Shown piece after piece: positions 10,828 through 19,300 of a stretch of 64,000 nucleotides of DNA. The first letter of the stretch is position 1. Each line of letters starts with the position of its first letter. The notes beneath the pieces were generated by a model that was not told the DNA's origin, searched no databases, and was given only the letters and a program-made list of their open reading frames with translations. Made by a program: the position numbers and the translations under genes. Source of the stretch: Pseudomonas leptonychotis (GTDB lineage: Bacteria; Pseudomonadota; Gammaproteobacteria; Pseudomonadales; Pseudomonadaceae); the NCBI RefSeq assembly GCF_004920405.1, contig NZ_RFLV01000001.1, positions 1,178,001 to 1,242,000 of the forward strand, in the 5' to 3' direction.

Positions 10828-10901
10828 GTAGGGTGGATGGCGCTTTAGCCATCCACCGTTGCGCTAGCCTGGTGGATGAAAAGAGCGTCATCCACCCTAC
10901 G
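10828..10901. repeat. REP-type palindromic repeat between bioA and rsmE
   Basis: The element begins GTAGGGTGGATG and ends with the exact inverse CATCCACCCTAC, a 12-base perfect terminal inverted repeat. An inner pair (GGATGGCG... and ...GCCATCC) sits in the left half. It shares the GTAGGGTGG head with the element at 3109 but has a diverged arm (GGATG instead of GGTTA), so it looks like a second subfamily. Confidence 0.75.
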
Positions 10902-10965
10902 GATATCAATGCGCACGGCGCACCCTAAGGCTAGAATTCGCGCCTTTACTCTAGGTTCACGTCTT

Positions 10966-11685
10966 ATGCGCCTATCCCGCTTCTTTATCGATGCACCCCT
11001 GTCCCTCGGCCAGCATGAGCTGCCGGAAGCCCAAGCCCACTACATCGGCCGCGTGCTGCGCCACGCTGTGGGTGATGCCGTACAGCTGTTCGATGGCAGC
11101 GGCCAGGAATTTCGCGGCGAGTTAATTGAGGTGGGTAAGAAGAACGTACGCGTCGACTTGCGCGAGGCCTTCGCCGGCCAGGCCGAATCACCGCTGCATA
11201 TCCATCTGGGCCAGGGTTTGTCACGCGGCGAGCGGATGGACTGGGCGATCCAAAAGGCCACCGAACTGGGCGCCAATGAAATCAGCCTGATTGTCAGCGA
11301 GCGCTGTGAAGTGCGCCTGAAAGACGAACGCGCCGACAAGCGCATGGCGCACTGGCGGCAAGTGGCCATCAGCGCCTGCGAGCAGTGCGGTCGCTCGGTG
11401 ATCCCAACTATTCATCCGCCCATCAGCTTGGTCGAATGGCTCGCGCAAACAACGGCCGATCTAAAGCTGGTGCTGCATCCGGTCGCTGAGCCTTGGGCCA
11501 GTCATCCACAGCCAAAATCCCTAGCTTTTCTGATCGGGCCGGAAGGCGGCCTGAGCGAGAACGAAGTCACTCAGGCCAAGGATCAAGGCTTTCACGCCGC
11601 CCGCCTAGGCCCACGGGTACTGCGTACAGAAACTGCGCCGGTGGTGGCCCTGAGCGTGGCGCAGCAATTGTGGGGCGATTTCTAA
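10966..11685 (+). CDS. rsmE: 16S rRNA (uracil(1498)-N(3))-methyltransferase
   Basis: RsmE methylates U1498 of 16S rRNA. The 239-residue SPOUT protein has an N-terminal PUA-like domain (HYIGRVLRHAVGD) and the C-terminal trefoil knot with GPEGGLSENE and LGPRVLRTETAP, which form the SAM site. The start at 10966 was chosen because the family N-terminus (MRLSRFF) begins there and the upstream sequence is REP. It converges with chpC across a bidirectional terminator. Confidence 0.96.
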   Translation: MRLSRFFIDAPLSLGQHELPEAQAHYIGRVLRHAVGDAVQLFDGSGQEFRGELIEVGKKNVRVDLREAFAGQAESPLHIHLGQGLSRGERMDWAIQKATELGANEISLIVSERCEVRLKDERADKRMAHWRQVAISACEQCGRSVIPTIHPPISLVEWLAQTTADLKLVLHPVAEPWASHPQPKSLAFLIGPEGGLSENEVTQAKDQGFHAARLGPRVLRTETAPVVALSVAQQLWGDF

Positions 11686-11771
11686 GCACTTTCTTACGAT
11701 CTGCTGCGCCTCGACCCAACTGGGTAAAAGTCGGCTCGCGAGATCATGTAAAAGCTCTAAGCTCGAGCCAT

Positions 11772-11799
11772 AAAAAAGCCCGCATCAGCGGGCTTTTTT
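11772..11799. terminator. bidirectional terminator between rsmE and chpC
   Basis: AAAAAAGCCCGC, loop ATCA, GCGGGCTTTTTT: an 8+ bp GC stem flanked by A and T runs on both sides, so it can serve the convergent rsmE and pil-chp transcripts. Confidence 0.92.
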
Positions 11800-11811
11800 A
11801 TGTGCAAAGGA

Positions 11812-12282
11812 TCAGATCAGCCCGGCATCTGCCAGTTTCTGTTCCAAACCAACCAAATCCGGAATCTTCAGCACTGCCTCGCCAAATTGCACCGCATCTA
11901 ACTCCAACGGCGATAGGGCGACATCGGCGCGCACCAGTTCGGCGCCGACCTTGATCGAGCGTGGGATACCTTGCACCAGCACGGCAATAAACTTGACCGC
12001 TGGACGACCACCGAGGGCGTTGATCACCGCCACCCGAGAGCCTGGGCTGACAGTCGCTTGACCATCCGAAGCAGCCTCGAACGACAACAGCGGCAAGCGC
12101 AGGTCGCGCCAGGCAATCTGCCCGAGAAACCAATTGGGCATGCCTTCACTGACCTGCGGTGCACGGTAGGGAATTAGCTCGGCGACCGCCACGTTAGGCA
12201 GCAGCAGAGTACGGTCAGACAGCGGCATCAACAGGCCCGTAAGGTTGTTGGTACTGTTCTGCGTGGCGACGGCTTGGCTCAT
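11812..12282 (-). CDS. chpC: chemotaxis protein ChpC (CheW-like)
   Basis: A 156-residue CheW-like adaptor and the last gene of the pil-chp cluster. The CheW fold is visible in LPNVAVAELIPY, the WFLGQIAWRDLRLPLLSFE strand-loop (the W-R-L-P pattern of CheW), and VAVINALGG. In P. aeruginosa ChpC is one of two CheW-like adaptors (with PilI) linking PilJ to the ChpA kinase. It lies 13 bases after chpB. ChpD and ChpE, which follow chpC in P. aeruginosa, are absent here. Confidence 0.9.
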   Translation of the reverse strand: MSQAVATQNSTNNLTGLLMPLSDRTLLLPNVAVAELIPYRAPQVSEGMPNWFLGQIAWRDLRLPLLSFEAASDGQATVSPGSRVAVINALGGRPAVKFIAVLVQGIPRSIKVGAELVRADVALSPLELDAVQFGEAVLKIPDLVGLEQKLADAGLI

Positions 12283-12295
12283 GAAAATATCCTAA

Positions 12296-13315
12296 TTAAC
12301 GGCACTGCTCGGCCAGGTGGTTGACCAAAGCCTCAGCGAGCTCGCGCGGGTCACCGCTGAAGCTGCTGTAACCACCTTCACGTAAGCTATCCGGCATGCT
12401 TGGGCACGCGCAGCTGTCGGCGCGCTGGGTCCAGATCAAACCACCTTGGCGCCGCACATAACCCGCGGCGGCCGTACCGTCACTGCCCATGCCACTAAAG
12501 GCAATCACGCCGCTCAGCGCAGCATAATGCTGGGCCAGGTTGAGCATCATCTGGTCGATCGAGGGGCTATAGGGTTCCGGCCAGCCACGCTCCGCTATGA
12601 GCATCTGGCCCTCATCACTGAAGCCCAGCTCATAGCTGATCGGCACCACCACCACTTCACCGCAACGCACTGGGTCGCCATGTCGGGCAGGGTTAACATG
12701 CCATTGGCTGTGCCGGCCCACCGCTTGCGGCAATGCACCTTCGAAACTGGCATCAATGTGCTGAGCGTAGACAAACCCCACCGGCAAACCGCCCGGCAAC
12801 GCATCGAGAAAGGCTTTAACTGCTGCGGGGCCGCCCAAAGAGGCTGCCAACAACCAAACCTGGCGAGCGGGCTCACCGGCTTCTAAGGGCGTGTCTGCCA
12901 GCGCGGCAGGCAGGTCCAGGCGTGACGGTCGCTGCGCTTCAGCCAGTAAGGCTTCCAAACTTGGGCCAACCGCCTGCGACGGGTCACCGACCAATTTCTT
13001 CAACTTACCGAACAAGCGTCGTTCCCAGCGCGGGTAGTTTTCCGAATGCCGTTCGGGCGCATGCCCTTCACCAAACAGCACCGGCGCCGAAGCGTTTTCC
13101 ATCAGGCTATCGACCAGCGGCGAATCTTCCGACTGCGCCAGATCGACCAGCCATAAGTCGGTCTCACACGCGTTCAGCGTTTCCTGATCGAGACGTGCGG
13201 GATCACTGTTCATCACCACCTGATAGCCACTGCTAGTCAGAGCCTGCTGCAGCACGTGACGCTGCAGCGAGGTGTCGGCAATCACCGCAATACGGGCTGC
13301 AGTTTTCTCAGTCAT
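12296..13315 (-). CDS. chpB: chemotaxis-type protein-glutamate methylesterase ChpB
   Basis: A 339-residue CheB-like methylesterase expected to remove methyl groups from the PilJ receptor. The N-terminal ~120 residues are receiver-like (IAVIADTSLQRHVLQQAL) but lack the usual acidic pair, so phosphorylation is doubtful. The C-terminal CheB domain has the triad contexts AASLGG (Ser), AQHIDASF (His) and SGMGSDG (Asp). The start overlaps the chpA stop by 4 bases, indicating translational coupling. Confidence 0.92.
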   Translation of the reverse strand: MTEKTAARIAVIADTSLQRHVLQQALTSSGYQVVMNSDPARLDQETLNACETDLWLVDLAQSEDSPLVDSLMENASAPVLFGEGHAPERHSENYPRWERRLFGKLKKLVGDPSQAVGPSLEALLAEAQRPSRLDLPAALADTPLEAGEPARQVWLLAASLGGPAAVKAFLDALPGGLPVGFVYAQHIDASFEGALPQAVGRHSQWHVNPARHGDPVRCGEVVVVPISYELGFSDEGQMLIAERGWPEPYSPSIDQMMLNLAQHYAALSGVIAFSGMGSDGTAAAGYVRRQGGLIWTQRADSCACPSMPDSLREGGYSSFSGDPRELAEALVNHLAEQCR

Positions 13316-16300
13316 GTGCGGCTTACCGGGCGACGGCCCACCAGTTGCTGAATCGTTTCGAGCAACAAAGACTCCTGGTAGGGCTTACCAAGGTACTCGT
13401 TGACACCAATGCTCATGGCTCGCTCCCGGTGTTTCTCACCGGTACGCGAGGTGATCATGATGATCGGTAGGTCTTTAAGACCTTCGTCATGGCGGACCAA
13501 GGTTGCGACTTCGAAGCCATCCATGCGCGGCATTTCGATGTCCAGCAACATGATGTCGGGCTTGCGTTCCTGCAGTTGCGAGATGGCATCCACACCGTCC
13601 TTGGCCGTCAATACGTTCATACCGTTACGTTCCAATAGACGGCTGGTGACCTTACGCACGGTGACCGAATCATCGACCACCATGACCAGGGTCGGCCGAT
13701 CCGCTTCAATCTCTGCCGCTGTCGCCGACTGTTTGAGGAGGCGCGGTTGCAGTTGGTTGAGTAAATGCGCATGCAACACGCGAATGGTTGCCAGCAGATC
13801 GAGGATCACCACCACGCGACCATCACCGAGGATGGTTGCACCGGAAATTCCGTGAACCCCGGCGAACTGCGGGCCGAGGCTCTTCACCACGATTTCGCGC
13901 GAACCCGCCAGGGAGTCGACTTGCACGGCTACGGCGTGCTCTTTGGAGCGCACCAGAATCACCGGCAGCGGCAGGCTTTGGCCGACCAGCTTGGGTTGTT
14001 GACCGTTGTTCAACAGGTCGCCCAAGTAACGCAATTCATAGCTCTGCCCGGCGTACTCGAAGCGCGGCGCATCCGGTGCGTAATAGGCTTCCAGCTCGTA
14101 CGGGGAAACTCGCACGATACCTTCGATGGTGTTCAAAGGAATGGCGTAGAGGTCTTCACCCGACAGCACCATCAGTGCGCGGTTGACCGATACGGTGAAC
14201 GGCAGGCGAATGGTAAAGGTGGTGCCAGTGCCCGGATTCGACTCGATGCTCATCGAGCCACCGAGCTGCTTGACCTCGGAGTGGACCACATCCATGCCCA
14301 CGCCACGCCCGGAAATCTGCGTAACCTTCTCAGCGGTGGAGAACCCTGCTTCAAGAATAAATTGCAGCACTTCGTAGTCGGTCAGGTCGGAGTCGGCATC
14401 CATCAAGCCACGCTCGATGGCTTTGCGCTTCACCGCGTCCAAACGAATACCACCGCCGTCGTCGGCAAGGGTCAGGACGATATCGCCGCCCTCACGGCCC
14501 AATGCCAAGCGGATGGTGCCCTGCTCTGGCTTGCCGGCGGCACGACGCACATCAGCAGCTTCAATGCCGTGATCGACCGCGTTGCGCAGCATGTGCTCCA
14601 GCGGCGCGACGATACGTTCGAGTACGGTACGGTCCATTTCACCGTCGGCGTTGCCGACGATGAACTCAACCTGCTTGCCCAGCTCGCCGGAAATTTGCCG
14701 CACGATACGACGCAAACGCGGCACCAAGCGGTCAAAAGGCACCATGCGCGTACGCATCAGGCCTTCCTGCAACTCTGAGTTGACCCGCGCCTGTTGCAGC
14801 AACAGGGTTTCCGCATCGCGGTTACGCGCGGCCAAGGTTTCCTTCAGGTCAAGCAAGTCGGACGCCGACTCAAACAGTGCGCGCGAGAGCTGCTGCAACT
14901 GCGAGTGACGGTCCATCTCCAGCGGGTCGAAATCCTCATAACCCATACGCTCGGCTTCGGCCTCGATACGGCTGAGGATTTGCGCTTGGGTTTCGGTATC
15001 CAGGCGGCGCAGCTGATCGCGCACACGGTCAATGGTGGCTTCCATCTCACTCAGGGTGAAACCGAAGTCACTGACCTGCTGTTCGACCCGACCACGGAAA
15101 ATCGAGGTCTCACCGGCCAGGTTAACCAGGCCTTCAAGCAATTCGGCCGGCACCTTGACCAGCTCCTGTGGCGCGCGACGGGATGCTGCTTCCAAGGCAG
15201 CTTCTTGAGCGCGACGCACAAACGGCAAGACCTTGGCCACCAGCTCCTGCTTGGGCATGGCGCTGGCCGCGACAATAGGTGAGCTCAGTTCCGGCAGACG
15301 TGCCGTCGGCTCTGGCGCACTGGCGTGACTGGCCGGTGCTTCATCCGCGACCATGCTGTCGTTCAGGCGTTGACGCAGGCCATCGAGCTCCTGCTGCAAA
15401 CCTTCGAAACCCGACTGCACATCGACAAACAGGCTTTGTGGCCAAGGCGCACCTTGGGTCTGCGCTTCAGTCAGGAGTTGTTCGAGGCTGTGAGTCAGAT
15501 CACCCAGGTTTTTCTGTCCAGCCAGCCGGGCTCCGCCCTTGAGGGTGTGCAGGATGCGCAGCATGTCATCAATGGCATTAGGGTCTTCGCGATCAGCTTC
15601 CAAGCGGCCGATGGCGACTTCCATTGCCTCCAGCAGGTCGTCACCCTCTTCGAGGAAGATATCGAGAATCTCGGACTCGGCATCGTCATCCTGGTTCTCG
15701 ACAGCAGCCTTGAGCGCCACGGCGGAGGGCATGCTCAACTGCTCATCGGGGTTGGCGCGAAAGCGTTTGATTGTTTCGATCAACGCATCGCCACTGGGGA
15801 CGTCGCGTTTGTCGCGCACCGCCTCAAGCATCTCGGCGAGGTTGTCGTGGCAGGCCTGAAGCAAGGTGAACAGATCCTGGCTAGCCCGCAAACGCCCTTG
15901 CCCAAGTCCTTCGTAGAGGAATTCTAACTCGTGAGCCAAGTCGCCAATTTCGCGGATTTCGGCCATGCGCGCACCACCCTTGAGGGTGTGCAGATCACGC
16001 TGTAACGATTCCAGCTCAAGGCTGTTATGGACGTCGCCCATCCAGCGCTGCAAGGCTGCACCGGCGCTGTCGATGATATCGAAGCCTTCCTCAAGGAAGA
16101 TTTCCACCAATTCAGGATCGCGGTCGTCATCAAGTACGGCGGGAGCGTTAACCGCCATCGGCTCAGGCTCAATGGCCGGAACCGCAGCTGGCTCGATCTC
16201 GTGTTCAGTAGCCGAGTCGCTCAGCGGTTGCTCGTCGAGCTCGCCAGCAGGCAACTCGACCGCCTCCATTTCTAACGGCTCCGTCGCCAACGGAGCTTGA

Positions 16301-19300
16301 TCCAGTGGCTCCTGCGGCACATCCGCCAGAATGCCAAAATCGATCTCTTCTTCAATCTCTTCCAGTGCTTCTGACTCAGGCTCTACCAGATCAAGCGACT
16401 CGATCATCGGCAGGGCTTCGGCTTCGGCTTCGGCTTCGGCTTCGGCTTCGGCTTCGGCTTCGGCTTCGGCTTCGGCTTCGGCTTCGGCTTCGGCTTCGGC
16501 TTCGGCTTCGGCTTCGGCAACAGGCTCTGCGTTCGCAGTACTTACTGGCAAGCTCTGCCCACCACTTTGGCGGAAGCTACGAATGGCCTCGATCAGCGCC
16601 ACCGGCGAGGGCATGGCCACGCGCGCCTGCAACTGCTCTAAAAGCTGGGCCAAACTGTCATGGCTTTGCTGCAGCAAACTCGCCAGCGGCTGCGAGAAGC
16701 TGTAACGGCGATCAACCAGACCTTCATACAACGATTCGAGCTCATGAGCGAGATCACCAATCGGGCGAATCTCGGCCATGCGTGCACCACCTTTGAGGGT
16801 GTGCAAGTCGCGCTGTAACGAGGACAGCGCGGCCTTGTTGTCCGGATCGCCCAACCAGCGTTCCAGCGCCTGACCTGCACTCTCAAGAATATCGACCGCT
16901 TCTTCGAGGAAGATCGATACCATTTCTTCGTCGAGCGATTCGTACAGCGAAGCAGCTGGCGGCTCAATCAGCGCCTCGCTGACGGGCTCAATAGACTCAG
17001 GCAGCTGGTCGACTGGCGGCGCGTCGAACGGCAACGGCTCGATCACTTCATCCGGCTCAGCCAGACTAAGTTCTTCCAGCGCAGCAGTGGCGTCAGTCAG
17101 CTCAACAACCTCGATACCGGCAGCACCGTTGTTAGACAACAGCGCCAGAGTATTAGGGTCCAGCGCCTCCATCATCAAGTTACGCAGGGCTGTCACACGC
17201 TCAGGAGCAGCGCTCACCTGCAAGCCAGCAGCGACCTGATCCATCATGCCGATGAGGGCTTCGTGAGCTTGTTCGGCTTCGCTGAAAAAGCGCTCACTGA
17301 CAGCTAAACGGCCTTCTTCAACCGCACCATAGAGGTCAAGCAAGGCTTCGCAAAGCTCATCAATTTGCGGCAGATCTGCCATCTCGGCGCCACGGCCAAG
17401 CGTGGTCAGCTCATCCAGCAGCGAAGTGAGTTCCTGACGTTCCGACGGGTGCTCACGCCACTTACGCAGCAGATCTTCGGCATCCAGCAGGATATCCATG
17501 CCTTCAGCCAAGAAGATGCTGATCATCTGCGGATCGCGCTTCTCACCCTGCCCGTCTTGGCGGCTGTTCTCGGCATGCTCAAGACGATCGCTGTGCAGCT
17601 TGTGCACGCGCTCAAGAAACTCAGCAGCACCCGGAAGCACGCCCAATGGCTGACTTTCCAACTGCTCCAGACCTAAACGGAAGAGTTTTTCGGCGCTGCT
17701 CAGCAGCTCAGCTTCGGCAAGGTCCATCGGAATCAGGTTGGCTTTGAATTCCTTGACCAGTTTTTCCAGCGGCGACGCGATCTCTGCCACAGGCAGAATA
17801 CCGGCCATCGAGGCACTGCCTTTGAGCGTGTGCAAGGCGCGCTGGAGGTCATCGGTAACCGGCTGCGGCAACTCCTGGGCACAGTCCGCGAGGAAGCTGA
17901 CCAAGGTATCGAGGTGCATTTCCGCTTCATTACGGAAAATTTCCAGCAATTGCGGGTCCAGACCTTCGTCGTCCTCATCGCTCTGGGCGGTAGCAGCTGG
18001 CAAGCCCTCGGGCTCTGCTACCAGCTCAACCGGGGCTTCAGGTTTTGGGAGGGTTCGACCTTTAGCGAGGGCGTGGGCTGTCGCCGCCAGATGATCAACA
18101 TCGTCGCGTTGACGCTGCGCTTTATTAGCAAATTCATCGACCAGGGAGGGCATCAGCGCTACGACATCAGCGATAACCTGTTGCACCTCTGCACCGGGCT
18201 GAATGCTACGGTCGAGCACGCGGTTGAGTAGGTTCTCGATTGACCAGCCCAGCTCACCAATAACCAGAGCGCGAACCATGCGCCCACTGCCCTTAAGGGT
18301 GTGGAAAGCACGGCGGATTTCGCTTAGAGCGTCCTTATTCTCAGTGTCGGCGCACCACTGCGGGAAATACTCGCCAATGGTTTCGAGTACTTCGCCAACT
18401 TCTTCGGTAAAGACTTCCAACAGCTCTTCATCAATCGGCTCTTCATCAGCCGGTGGTGGCAGCAGGCTAGGCGGTACATCATGAGCCGGCGGGTTGATGG
18501 CCTGCACCGGCGCAGCCATTACGTCGGCCATCGACAGGGGCTTTTCCGCAACCGGCTGCACGGACTCTTCAGTCAGCGGGGCACTGGGTAACTCCACCTC
18601 AGGCAACTCGAGCGCAGCCATCTCGGCTTCATTCCAGTTGGCTGGGCTGTCGTTTTCATCCAGCTCAAAGCTACCGAGTTGCAGCTCTTCACCAGCAAAG
18701 GGTTGCGCGTGCGGGTTCTCAGCTTGTGGCAACGCGTCGACGTCGGCCAGGTCGATATTAAAATCGGCTTGATCAAGATCGGCAGAGGGCACTTCATTCG
18801 ACCACTCAGCGTCGCTGGGCGCCGCTTCAATTACGGTCGAATCCAGGTCGGTAAACTCAGCGCTGAAATCTTCTGCTAGGTCTACGCTCATCGACTCGTC
18901 GTCAAGCGGCTCCGAGCTCGGCTCAATCTCGGCCTCCGGTTCCGGTTCCGGTTCCGGTTCCGGTTCCGCGCTTAGCACTTCCATGTCGTCGAGCGGATCA
19001 GCCAATGGCGCGAAAGACTCCACAGGGGGCGCGACCCAGTCCAGAATCGACGGCTTCTCTTTCAGCGGGTAGCCCAGGTTCTCCAGGCTTTCTTCGGCCA
19101 CATCGAGAATCAGGTCGCCCTGAGTGGCATGGTCTTCGGCCAGTCGTTCGAGGTAGTACTCGACGCTGGTAATGGCATCCGCCAACGTGTCGAGGTTCTG
19201 CCAGTTGGGCACGGCCTTGCGGGCCAGCAGTTGTTCTTGGATATAGCGGTTGCAGGCATTCAACAGATCGGCAGCGCGCTGCAGCGGAATCATCGCCAAG

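Noticed and set aside
13765-14778. 337-codon plus-strand frame inside chpA
   Set aside because: Antisense to the conserved kinase and CheW domains of ChpA; no domain of its own.
16414-16518. Possible CRISPR or minisatellite array
   Set aside because: The unit is six bases with no spacers and stays in frame with ChpA; it is a coding microsatellite.
16305-16796. Plus-strand frame with a Leu-Arg repeat
   Set aside because: Generated by the hexanucleotide repeat read on the wrong strand.
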